This document shows, one piece after another, positions 1 to 5,640 of a stretch of 7,437 nt of DNA. Position 1 is the first letter of the stretch. Every line of letters begins with the position of its first letter. The DNA is from Gammaproteobacteria bacterium. GTDB taxonomy: Bacteria > Pseudomonadota > Gammaproteobacteria > Chromatiales > Chromatiaceae. The stretch covers positions 1-7,437 of the forward strand of contig JABDQZ010000148.1 of assembly GCA_013041975.1 (NCBI GenBank). Reading direction: 5' to 3'. A program made the translations under genes and the position numbers. The notes under the pieces are model-generated. The model had not been told where the DNA came from. It did not search any database and saw only the letters and a program-made list of their open reading frames with translations.

Positions 1-528
1 GAACTGGACTCGGACAAAGACGGCGTGGTCGACAGCAAAGATATGTGTCCTGAAACCTTAGCCGGTGTAAAAGTTAATCTGGTTGGCTGTGAGCTGGATT
101 CAGATTATGACGGTGTGATCAACAGAATGGACCTATGCCCCGATACGGCTCCTGGCACCAAAGTCGATGTGACTGGTTGTCAGCATGATGCGCCGATTAC
201 TCTTAAAGGCGTTAATTTCCGTTCTGGTTCTGATGAGCTACTGGAAGAGTCAAAGCTTATTCTTGATGGTGTAGTCGCCATTCTCGTTAAGTACAGCAGC
301 CTGCGAGTAGAAATTGCCGGGCATACCGATAATACCGGTAGAGAAAGCGCTAACCTGAATCTCTCTCAAAGACGTGCAGAGTCTGTACGCGCTTATCTGA
401 TAAGCAAAGGTGTATTGGAAAATAACCTGACAGCCCAGGGTTATGGTGAAAGCCAGCCAATTGCTGATAACCAGACTAGTGCAGGTAAGGCCCAGAATCG
501 ACGTGTAGAATTACACCGGTTGGATTAG
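1..528 (+). CDS. OmpA-family outer membrane protein with thrombospondin type 3 repeats (3' part, 5' end outside window)
   Basis: The frame is open from base 1 to the TAG at 526-528 (175 residues), so the start lies upstream of the window; the GTG at 25 is only an internal valine. The first 60 or so residues hold two thrombospondin type 3-like units with calcium-binding Asp patterns (DSDKDGVVD, DSDYDGVIN), each followed by a Cys-Pro pair and closed by a GC. Residues about 64-172 are an OmpA C-terminal peptidoglycan-binding domain with the motif VEIAGHTDNTG, then LSQRRAESVRAYL, and AQGYGESQPIADN near the end. The Asp of GHTDNTG and the Arg of the SQRRA helix, which bind diaminopimelate in this family, are present. 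By family the protein would tether the outer membrane to the cell wall. The N-terminal part, probably a signal peptide and a barrel or further repeats, cannot be seen. Confidence 0.93.
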   Translation, partial: ELDSDKDGVVDSKDMCPETLAGVKVNLVGCELDSDYDGVINRMDLCPDTAPGTKVDVTGCQHDAPITLKGVNFRSGSDELLEESKLILDGVVAILVKYSSLRVEIAGHTDNTGRESANLNLSQRRAESVRAYLISKGVLENNLTAQGYGESQPIADNQTSAGKAQNRRVELHRLD

Positions 529-538
529 GCTCCAAACA

Positions 539-556
539 TAGTGCATTTATGCACTA
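539..556. repeat. Perfect short palindrome downstream of the OmpA gene
   Basis: The 8-base arms TAGTGCAT and ATGCACTA are separated by TT, ten bases after the OmpA stop codon. No T-tract follows on either strand, so this is a weak terminator candidate. It could equally be an mRNA 3'-end stabilising hairpin or a protein-binding site. Confidence 0.4.
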
Positions 557-776
557 GATAGAGAAACTTGAATATAAGGCTGTCTCTGAGCCACCTGAAA
601 TATAAATTTATCATAATCCTCCGTATTTCTGCTTAGATTCAGTGGTAATATTTATACCCGCTAACCTGCAGATGGTGGCCAGGTTGGTATCTATGGTGAG
701 GGTATGTTTTTGCTGTTACACTCGGTCGACTATTTGGTTATTAACAATATTATTCACAAACAATTAGGTACTGATT

Positions 777-1172
777 ATGAGTATTTTCGGATCAATTCTT
801 TCAAAGCTGGGTATTGGTGAGGCTCATGCTGATGAAGCACCAGAACGTCCAGTTGAAGCCCCTGAATCAACTCCAGAGGTATCATCTGCTCCACCAGTAA
901 AAGCTATCAAAGAAGTCGATGTGGTCGCCAACTTGGCAGCCATGGCTAGTGCCAATTCTCAGAAGCTGAACTGGAAAGTCTCCATCGTGGACCTGATGAA
1001 ACTTCTGGGTCTGGATAGCAGTTTTTCTGCCCGTAAGGAATTAGCTGCAGAACTAGAGTGTCCTGAGGAAAAAATGGCTGATTCTGCACAAATGAACATA
1101 TGGTTACACAAGACTGTGCTGCAAAAGCTAGCAGAGAACGGTGGCAATATTCCTGCTGACTTGCTGGATTAA
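777..1172 (+). CDS. DUF3597 domain protein
   Basis: This is a 131-residue protein that starts at an ATG with only a weak ribosome-binding site (TTAGGTA, 764-770). Residues 1-14 (MSIFGSILSKLGIG) form the usual short amphipathic start of this family. Residues 15-46 are an Ala/Pro/Glu-rich linker. Residues 47-131 match the compact helical DUF3597 domain, with KLNWKVSIVDLMKLL at 63-77, SARKELAAEL at 84-93, MNIWLHKTV at 106-114 and the characteristic ending NGGNIPADLLD. The family has no established function, and no catalytic residues are evident. It stands alone: 248 bp separate it from the OmpA gene, and a strong hairpin follows it. The length is normal for the family and the reading frame is intact. 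The family call is firm; the biological role is unknown. Confidence 0.9.
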   Translation: MSIFGSILSKLGIGEAHADEAPERPVEAPESTPEVSSAPPVKAIKEVDVVANLAAMASANSQKLNWKVSIVDLMKLLGLDSSFSARKELAAELECPEEKMADSAQMNIWLHKTVLQKLAENGGNIPADLLD

Positions 1173-1209
1173 ATTCATCCAATTATTGAATGCCTTTTCT
1201 CATGTTTCG

Positions 1210-1246
1210 CTTCTTATGGTTTAAGTTACAAACTTACCATAAGAAG
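1210..1246 (+). terminator. Long stem-loop after the DUF3597 gene, probable transcription terminator
   Basis: The arms at 1210-1220 and 1236-1246 form an 11-bp perfect stem. Inside it, AAGTT (1223-1227) and AACTT (1231-1235) extend the helix after a two-base bulge, with an ACA loop. The following bases, TGTTTACAG, give only a poor T-tract, so factor-independent termination is uncertain. Its place 38 bp after the stop fits a role at the mRNA 3' end. A second weaker inverted pair, AAACTTA/TAAGTTT, lies just downstream at 1262-1289. Confidence 0.55.
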
Positions 1247-1367
1247 TGTTTACAGTTCTCCAAACTTAGCAGTGATAATCTGTAAGTTTACGTCATCAGA
1301 TGAAGTTGGATATTCAGTTCCAGGTTTAAGAGACACATCAGTTCATTTGGTTTGTTAAAGTTTTACT

Positions 1368-1383
1368 CTCAATATACATTGAG
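1368..1383. repeat. Small inverted repeat in the gene-free stretch 1247-1518
   Basis: CTCAAT and ATTGAG pair around an ATAC loop. Apart from this and the inverted pair at 1262-1289, I see no gene or clear signal between the DUF3597 terminator hairpin and the tRNA remnant. No acceptable open reading frame runs through the stretch on either strand. Confidence 0.25.
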
Positions 1384-1518
1384 CGTCTCATCGACAACGT
1401 ATCAAGTTTTATCTGCTGCCTGCAATCCAGGATTTTCTGACCTCTACCGTAAAAGACATTGGCTGGTGTCAGATTATCCAGTGATCAGTAACCTTGGTCT
1501 GTGTCTGACTTCGGCTTG

Positions 1519-1573
1519 TTAAAAATCCGATGCCTTCACGGGCGTGTCGGTTCAAGTCCGACCTCTGGTACCT
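1519..1573 (+). pseudogene. 3' half of a tRNA-Leu gene (likely anticodon UAA), 5' half missing
   Basis: Positions 1546-1562 form a perfect T-arm: stem GTCGG, loop TTCAAGT, stem CCGAC. The acceptor 3' strand CTCTGGT (1563-1569), discriminator A (1570) and CC followed by T instead of A come next. Before the T-arm is a long variable arm with GCC/GGC pairing, as in tRNA-Leu. Before that, T33, TAA as anticodon, AA and an ATCCG half-stem can be placed at 1519-1529. Upstream of the anticodon loop the match stops: no partner for the anticodon stem, no D-arm and no 5' acceptor strand occur. Half a tRNA breaking in the anticodon loop is typical of the duplicated end left by site-specific integration into tRNA genes, which is an inference here. 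Confidence 0.72.
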
Positions 1574-1583
1574 TATAAATTAA

Positions 1584-1613
1584 GGGCTTAGCTCATTCGG
1601 GCTAGGGCTTTTT
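1584..1613 (+). terminator. Degenerate terminator downstream of the tRNA-Leu remnant
   Basis: TAGCTC (1589-1594) pairs with GGGCTA (1599-1604), with one G-T wobble, around the loop ATTC. GGGC and five Ts follow. The position 11 bases after the tRNA 3' end and the T-run fit the terminator that normally follows a tRNA gene, but the outer stem does not pair. The stretch AGCTCATTCGGGCTAGGGC also resembles a tRNA D-arm; no anticodon arm follows, so I prefer a terminator. Confidence 0.4.
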
Positions 1614-1615
1614 CA

Positions 1616-1851
1616 TTTTCGCCATAGAACAATGGATCAAAAGTCCGTTGGCCTATCCATAGGAATATCCGCTTAGGCGACGTTGACTAGGGTCATTGGG
1701 TATCTGCCCTGCCCAGTTCGCTCACCAACTGATTCACGCACATATGCTCTCTGGCCGAAAGTGCCACTGTCTGGGACGTTTGAGGTTGAGTCATGGCCTA
1801 GCTAATGGCATGGAGAAATTTTATCTGAGTGTGGCACTCTGGAGGACTTAG
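1616..1851 (+). repeat. Dispersed repeat copy R1 (of three in this window)
   Basis: R1 begins TTTTCGCCATAG, followed by ACAATGGATC and AGTCCGTTG (1642-1650), the same order as in R2. GCTCTCTGGCCG (1746-1757) is identical to a 12-mer in R3 (6424-6435). The end GTGGCACTCTGGAGGACT aligns with the R3 end GTGACACTGTGCGGAACT. CAATGGA and TCCGTTG can form a hairpin around a variable 7-base loop in R1 and R2. In one + frame, the last third reads like the other copies (R1 SHGLAN and SVALWRT; R3 SHLGN and SVTLCGT), but stops interrupt the full unit. It starts directly after the tRNA terminator and its last bases overlap the stop of the DsrE-like gene. Confidence 0.6.
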
Positions 1852-2168
1852 AAAGTAATAACCTGAAATCCCTCTTTGATCGCTTCAGCAATAGGCTCTC
1901 CAACATCAATCAAATTAGCACCCTTTTCCTCGAGGTCTTTCTTGATATTTTGTGATTCTGCCAAATGCAAACAAAACATCGAGGGCTGAATCTCATTAAC
2001 CATTTCAAAAAGGTCTTGATCTTCTAGTAAGAGCTTTTGACTTTCACCGAATACCACAAACCTGACCTCATCAACCCAACCACTATTGGTGGCGTTCACA
2101 CCCCAGAGAATACCAGGCTCTAACTTTGCTCTGTCTCCCGAGACTAACCAAATTAGTACTTTAGACAT
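1848..2168 (-). CDS. DsrE family protein (DsrEFH-like fold)
   Basis: The protein has 106 residues if it starts at the second ATG (2168-2166). That start sits 5 bases after an AAGGA ribosome-binding site, while the ATG two codons upstream overlaps the site and is less likely. The fold pattern is that of small DsrE-like proteins: an N-terminal hydrophobic strand (KVLIWLVSGD), a helix with ILWGVNAT, strand VDEVRFVVFG followed by ESQKLLL, a strand containing the single Cys (SMFCLHLAES, Cys66), and the ending NLIDVGEPIAEAIKEGFQVITF, which matches the family's closing strand-helix-strand. Some relatives carry sulfur on a conserved cysteine. Whether Cys66 is equivalent cannot be settled here, and no sulfur-transfer genes lie nearby. 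The gene is alone on its strand. Its stop codon falls inside the end of repeat R1. Confidence 0.75.
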   Translation of the reverse strand: MSKVLIWLVSGDRAKLEPGILWGVNATNSGWVDEVRFVVFGESQKLLLEDQDLFEMVNEIQPSMFCLHLAESQNIKKDLEEKGANLIDVGEPIAEAIKEGFQVITF

Positions 2169-2311
2169 GATCATCCTTTTATAGATTTAATATAATAAAA
2201 TTGTGTTTACTACCTCACCTGCTGACGAGTTAAAGCAACCTCGAAAGATTTACTGAAACAAGCTCAGGGTAATTAATTTAGTTCTAATTTACTAATTGAT
2301 TTGAGTCAGTT

Positions 2312-2346
2312 TTATTCACATTTTCTGTGGATAACTTTGTGAGTAA
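2312..2346. promoter_or_regulatory. Cluster of three DnaA-box-like sites in AT-rich intergenic DNA
   Basis: TTATTCACA (2312-2320) fits the DnaA box consensus TTATNCACA. TGTGGATAA (2326-2334) is the same box, TTATCCACA, in the opposite direction. TGTGAGTAA (2338-2346) is a third, one mismatch away. The gaps are 5 and 3 bases. The surroundings (2175-2620) are strongly AT-rich and contain no gene. No replication gene lies in the window, so this may be a DnaA titration or regulatory site, the remains of an origin, or chance. Confidence 0.4.
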
Positions 2347-2412
2347 ATTACTAGCAAATTCATTTTACACCGTAATTAATTGGGTTTCCGTTAAATTGTA
2401 CAATAACTAGAC

Positions 2413-2433
2413 AATCTATATATTTTATAGATT
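2413..2433. repeat. AT-rich perfect hairpin in the gene-free stretch 2175-2720
   Basis: AATCTATA and TATAGATT pair perfectly around the loop TATTT. The 13-mer TTTTATAGATTTA over the right arm (2423-2435) also occurs at 2177-2189, just upstream of the DsrE-like gene. A further inverted pair, TTACAT/ATGTAA, lies at 2467-2486. Together with the DnaA-box cluster these are the only structures I see in this stretch, which has no supported gene. Confidence 0.4.
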
Positions 2434-2720
2434 TATCAAATATTTAGAGAACACTTTTAATACATATTACATATTTATCAATGTAACATACTGAATAAAA
2501 TTCCATTGCATCATTACTGTGCAAAAAATTCATAAATGTTCAGACTTTCTAGATAAAACACCATATAACTTGTCAACAAGAAATTATCGATCTTGATGAA
2601 TTTTTTTATCGAAAACCTATTAGCTAACGTTTCTTTCACGTATGCGCTTGATGAAGAACGATATTGAACGAGCAATAAGGCTAGTTCTGCCCTTTACGTC
2701 ATTTCTGGTGTAACCCTTTT

Positions 2721-2935
2721 TTTTCGCCATAGGACAATGGATCGGGAGTCCGTTGCCTTTGGCATTGGAGGGAATTCCGTGATGGTTCTTGAGGATGGGG
2801 CATTGGACGACTTGGCTTGGGAGTTCGTCTCTGTGGCCCTGGGGAGTCATCTCGGGAACGTTTGGGGCAATAGGATCACCTTGCTAATGCTTTACCCGGA
2901 GGACGGCAGAAAGTGACATGCTGCGGAACTGCTGG
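2721..2935 (+). repeat. Dispersed repeat copy R2
   Basis: R2 begins TTTTCGCCATAGGACAATGG, nearly the same as the start of R1, directly after a T-tract (2717-2724 are all T). It shares AGTCCGTTGCC with R3 (AGTCCGTTACC), and its second half aligns closely with R3: GGCAATAGGATCACCTTGCTAATGC against GGCAATGGAGTCACCTTGGTAATAC, then GTGACATGCTGCGGAACTG against GTGACACTGTGCGGAACTG. An open frame exists on the minus strand (2620-2850), but the equivalent frame is broken in R1 and R3, so I do not call a gene. The unit is G-rich compared with the AT-rich DNA on both sides, which suggests a separate origin. Confidence 0.62.
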
Positions 2936-2960
2936 AATGTTATTCTAGAATTAGGGTGAT

Positions 2961-2989
2961 TTGAAAGTGCATATCACCTTTTCAATTAT
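2961..2989 (+). promoter_or_regulatory. Candidate sigma-70 promoter for the cNMP-binding membrane protein
   Basis: TTGAAA (2961-2966) and AATTAT (2984-2989) are spaced by 17 bases, about 70 bases before the start codon. The -10 match is modest (4 of 6). The inverted pair GGTGAT (2955-2960) / ATCACC (2973-2978) spans the -35 box and could be an operator. Confidence 0.35.
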
Positions 2990-3059
2990 GTGAATTTTAC
3001 TGTCTGTTAAAATACATCCATTACTGGTGTAGAAAACAAATTTTTCAAGGAAAGTCTAA

Positions 3060-3704
3060 ATGATTATTGAATCTCATATGGGAATCATATTAGGGATGGC
3101 TGGAGCAGGATTGACTATCGCCAGTTTCCTAATGACGGACATGTTAAAGCTAAGAAGTATCGCCTTGATCGGCAACGTCGCTTTTCTCATTTATGGGATC
3201 ATTGAAGCCCAATTACCTTCGATCATTCTCAACTGTGTATTAATACCCGTAAATGCTAAAAGAGTCTTTGATATAAAAAAATTGCTCAGACATATGAAGC
3301 AAGCACGGCCAGACTCACCTGTTGCAGATTGGCTGCTTCCTAATATGAAACCCCAAGAATATAAAGCAGGCCATGTACTATTTAACAAGGACGAAAGTGC
3401 CGACCAAATGCTTTATATAAAGAAAGGCGAAATACGCTTTATTGAAATAGATAAAATCATTGGCCCTGGAGAACTTATCGGAGAAATGGCTCTTTTTCTC
3501 CCAGATAGCAAACGCACATTAAGTATCGAATGCGTAACTGACTGTGAACTTTATAGTCTTAAATATGATGAAGTACATAAACTTGCCTATACTCACCCGG
3601 AGCTTAGTTATTATTTGGCACAATTAATGATCGGCAGAATTCTTGAATCAAGAGTTCTTCCGAATGCCGCCCAGACAAAACAGATCTCAATGGATGCCAC
3701 CTAA
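3060..3704 (+). CDS. Membrane-anchored cyclic nucleotide-binding domain protein
   Basis: This is an intact 214-residue protein with a good ribosome-binding site (AAGGA at 3047-3051, 8 bases before ATG). Residues about 7-24, 33-49 and 52-65 are three hydrophobic segments. The stretch LRSIALIGNVAFLIYGI, then LPSIILNCVLIPVNAKRV, has the pattern of YgjV/Popeye-type membrane modules. Residues about 95-195 form a cyclic nucleotide-binding domain: KAGHVLFNKDESADQMLYIKKGEI, then the phosphate-binding cassette GELIGEMALF with Glu142, and SKRTLS with Arg152, the residues that hold the cyclic phosphate and ribose in CRP-like domains. No helix-turn-helix or catalytic domain follows, so it is not a CRP-type transcription factor. 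The architecture suggests a membrane protein whose state responds to cAMP or cGMP. Ligand and output are unknown. It is monocistronic. Confidence 0.85.
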   Translation: MIIESHMGIILGMAGAGLTIASFLMTDMLKLRSIALIGNVAFLIYGIIEAQLPSIILNCVLIPVNAKRVFDIKKLLRHMKQARPDSPVADWLLPNMKPQEYKAGHVLFNKDESADQMLYIKKGEIRFIEIDKIIGPGELIGEMALFLPDSKRTLSIECVTDCELYSLKYDEVHKLAYTHPELSYYLAQLMIGRILESRVLPNAAQTKQISMDAT

Positions 3705-3950
3705 GTATTCAACATATTTTCTCGGCGGAGCAGCCAGAGATGCTATGCAAAACCAAGGGTGTGATGATCATTTTCAGATTTTTCCTAAATACAGATTAGA
3801 AATCCTATCCTAGAATATCAACCGTTACCAAGGATGCAGGATTAATAGTGATAAGGATTGGTAAATTATAGACAAGGTCTCCCGACCCTATTAAATCCCA
3901 GCTATGGTTTAACTGAGGTTTTCTTTTGTTGGAATTTTTACACAACCTTT

Positions 3951-4088
3951 CTACACCCCCATCAATTCATTGATAGCTGGATTGGGAATAACAGGACGAT
4001 GTGCTACTGGTCTTACTTCTGTATTCTCTTTACGATGAAAGTCTTTAGCATCTAGACAACTGGCTGACTTAATAATAAAAATATTGCG
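3951..4088 (-). other. Gene-poor stretch 3705-4106 with a short unidentified open frame
   Basis: Between the cNMP protein and the PAS remnant I see no convincing gene. On the minus strand, 3951-4088 is open for 45 codons without a start (KDFHRKENTEVRPVAHRPV, then IPNPAINELMGV). It is in the same frame as the PAS fragment upstream of it, separated by two stops. It could be more of the same decayed gene, but it does not look like the continuation of a PAS domain. The plus strand of the same bases also has a protein-like frame, so the signal is ambiguous. An inverted pair, TTACCAA (3825-3831) / TTGGTAA (3858-3864), lies to its left. Confidence 0.25.
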
Positions 4089-4106
4089 TCACCCCCAATA
4101 GTAAAG

Positions 4107-4229
4107 TTAATTTTCCTCGTAACCAAATAATTCACAGCCTGCTAGGTTAATCATGATGATACACCCCGTTTGATCCAAGGCCACAATGATGGTTTGGACC
4201 GTATCCAGGTAGCGCTGTACCCACTCAGG
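4107..4229 (-). pseudogene. PAS-domain fragment, remnant of a sensor protein gene
   Basis: The minus frame between the stop at 4230-4232 and the stop at 4107-4109 encodes 40 residues that fit the start of a PAS domain: PEWVQRYLDT, then VQTIIVALDQTGCIIMINLA and GCELFGYEEN. The pattern of a helix, a strand ending in D-x-x-G, a strand into the I/V-N-x-A turn, and G-y-x-x-x-E-LFGYxxxE is standard for PAS modules of sensor kinases and diguanylate cyclases. There is no start codon, and no kinase or GGDEF sequence follows; stops occur on both sides in the same frame. It lies 50 bp downstream of chrA on the same strand. I read it as the debris of a larger sensor gene. An unrelated small protein is less likely because of the missing start. 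Confidence 0.7.
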
Positions 4230-4278
4230 TTAAGAAAAATTCACAATGCTTCTCACTTGTTTGAATTTAAAATTGGAA

Positions 4279-5421
4279 CTACAAAATAAAAACCCCGGCC
4301 AAACCAAACATGATCACTAATCCAACAATTGGCACGTGCAAACTGCGCAAGATGTAAAAGCCGGCAATAACCAGTGCCATTTCCAACGTAGATTGAACTG
4401 CGCTGAGGAAAACAGGTTGATACAAAGCAGATAACAACAATCCAACTACAGCTGCGTTTATACCCCAGGTTGCACCCGCAATACGGGGGCGTCCGGCCAG
4501 GCTTTCCCAACCAGATTGAAGACCAATAACGAGTAAAAAGCCCGGAAGAAAAACACCCACGGTGGCTATCAAGGCGCCAATTAAAGGAAATGACGGCATA
4601 ATCTCGGCACCTAGGTAGGTGGCCATGGTAAACATAGGACCGGGTACTGCCTGTGCCGCTGCATATCCTAATAAAAACTGGTCTGTTGTAATGCTATCGC
4701 CAACGAGTTGTTGTAAGAGAGGTAGTACAACATGGCCTCCACCAAATACCAGGCTTCCAGCCTGGAAAAAACTAGAGAAGATCGCAACTTCTTCAGAGTA
4801 AGCGGCTAGCAGGGGCGTGCCGGCAAAAAGTATGGCAAAGATCAGTAAAGGTAATTTGTAAATGTGACCCACGGTATTAGAACTTTTAACTGCCGGATTG
4901 CCATAAAAGGCCCCGATAAATCCAGCGGTAATAAGCACAAACATTTGTGTCCAGATGCCAGGTAGTAATAACAGACTAACAGTAGTCAGTATCATCAGGG
5001 TCACTGATAAATTGTTTTTACAGAAGGAGTTAAACATACTGTAAACGGCGTCGGCAACGACTACGACAGCAAGTAACTTAAGACCAGAAATGATTCCTGT
5101 AAATACCTCAGATGATTGTGAGATTTGGGCCGTAGCAAGAATGAATAACAAAATAAATGATGGTAATGTGAATCCAATAAATGCAGCAATACCACCAGCC
5201 AGCCCGGCTTTTCGCAATCCGATGGCAAAACCAATTTGGCTTGAACCGGGGCCAGGTAAAAACTGGCTCAACGCAATTAAACGGGCATAAGCGGACTCAT
5301 CGATCCATTGTAACTTTTGAACAAATTGTTTTCGGAAATAACCAATGTGAGCTGCGGGACCACCGAAACTGATACATCCGAGAACCAGGAAGCGCCAAAA
5401 TACTTCTAAGACTTTAATCAT
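4279..5421 (-). CDS. chrA: Chromate efflux transporter ChrA (CHR family, long chain)
   Basis: This 380-residue polytopic inner-membrane protein has the two-repeat layout of long-chain CHR transporters. In the N-terminal half, FGGPAAHIGYFR (19-30) and FLPGPGSSQIGFAIG (54-68) are the family signatures. The second half repeats them as FGGGHVVLPLL (226-236) and AVPGPMFTMATYLGA (258-272). Many hydrophobic helices fill the rest, for example 78-98, 114-128, 141-172, 190-205, 280-300, 320-345 and 347-380. Family members expel chromate, sometimes in exchange for or competing with sulfate. The length is normal and no frame damage is seen. The ATG is the first in frame after an upstream stop, but lacks a clear ribosome-binding site. 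The gene is not in an evident operon: 219 bp separate it from the BLUF gene on the same strand, and no chrB or chrC regulator is present in the window. Confidence 0.93.
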   Translation of the reverse strand: MIKVLEVFWRFLVLGCISFGGPAAHIGYFRKQFVQKLQWIDESAYARLIALSQFLPGPGSSQIGFAIGLRKAGLAGGIAAFIGFTLPSFILLFILATAQISQSSEVFTGIISGLKLLAVVVVADAVYSMFNSFCKNNLSVTLMILTTVSLLLLPGIWTQMFVLITAGFIGAFYGNPAVKSSNTVGHIYKLPLLIFAILFAGTPLLAAYSEEVAIFSSFFQAGSLVFGGGHVVLPLLQQLVGDSITTDQFLLGYAAAQAVPGPMFTMATYLGAEIMPSFPLIGALIATVGVFLPGFLLVIGLQSGWESLAGRPRIAGATWGINAAVVGLLLSALYQPVFLSAVQSTLEMALVIAGFYILRSLHVPIVGLVIMFGLAGVFIL

Positions 5422-5447
5422 GGTATGGGAGAAATATGTTTGTTGTT

Positions 5448-5471
5448 ATGTACAGGGAAATCATTGTACAG
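5448..5471 (-). promoter_or_regulatory. Paired TGTACA sites upstream of chrA, candidate operator
   Basis: TGTACAG occurs at 5449-5455 and 5465-5471, exactly 16 bases apart. As TGTACA is its own reverse complement, the two also make an inverted repeat with a 10-base gap. They lie about 28-50 bp upstream of the chrA start. On the minus strand the distal one overlaps TACAAT, a possible -10 box, though without a good -35. A regulator bound here could control chrA. The hairpin GCTATT-AATC-AATAGC at 5523-5538 lies further upstream. Confidence 0.35.
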
Positions 5472-5610
5472 AATCCTCTTACATATTTTTATCTATCTCA
5501 AGCCAGGTTGAGAACCCTGTGGGCTATTAATCAATAGCTTAAATGTTGGCAAATACCTAGAAGCAATCCACCACCCTCCTTGTACTATAAAGAGTCATAT
5601 ATACCTATTT

Positions 5611-5634
5611 AAAAAATATGCTTATATTTATAAG
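5611..5634 (-). terminator. Weak terminator after the BLUF gene
   Basis: Read on the minus strand, CTTAT and ATAAG pair around AAAT, followed by CATA and then six Ts (the As at 5611-5616). It starts 7 bp after the BLUF stop codon. The stem is short and all but one pair are A-T, so efficiency is doubtful, but position and T-tract fit. Confidence 0.42.
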
Positions 5635-5640
5635 ATAATT

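Noticed and set aside
750..758. Another TTATTCACA DnaA-box match just upstream of the DUF3597 gene
   Set aside because: A single isolated 9-mer in AT-rich DNA is expected by chance; there is no cluster as at 2312-2346.
946..1182. Minus-strand frames opposite the DUF3597 gene
   Set aside because: They are antisense to a gene with clear family motifs.
1584..1608. 5' part of a second tRNA (D-arm-like AGCTCATTCGGGCTAGGGC)
   Set aside because: No anticodon arm, T-arm or matching acceptor follows; the T-run right after it fits a terminator better.
2175..2720. Possible chromosomal or plasmid origin
   Set aside because: DnaA-like boxes and AT-rich DNA are present, but there are no 13-mer-type repeats in series, no iterons and no replication or partition gene, so I only report the box cluster.
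2620..2850. Open frame of 76 codons on the minus strand (product would end in a basic stretch)
   Set aside because: More than half of it lies in repeat R2, the equivalent frame is not kept in R1 or R3, it has no recognisable family, and the start has no ribosome-binding site.
3858..4055. Open frame of 65 codons on the plus strand between the cNMP gene and the PAS remnant
   Set aside because: No ribosome-binding site, no family resemblance, and an equally good open stretch exists on the other strand.
4253..4510. Minus-strand frame at the 3' end of chrA
   Set aside because: Out of frame with ChrA over the same bases; the ChrA frame carries the family pattern to its end.
4619..5372. Three plus-strand frames of 60-66 codons opposite chrA
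   Set aside because: Antisense to chrA, without ribosome-binding sites or family features.
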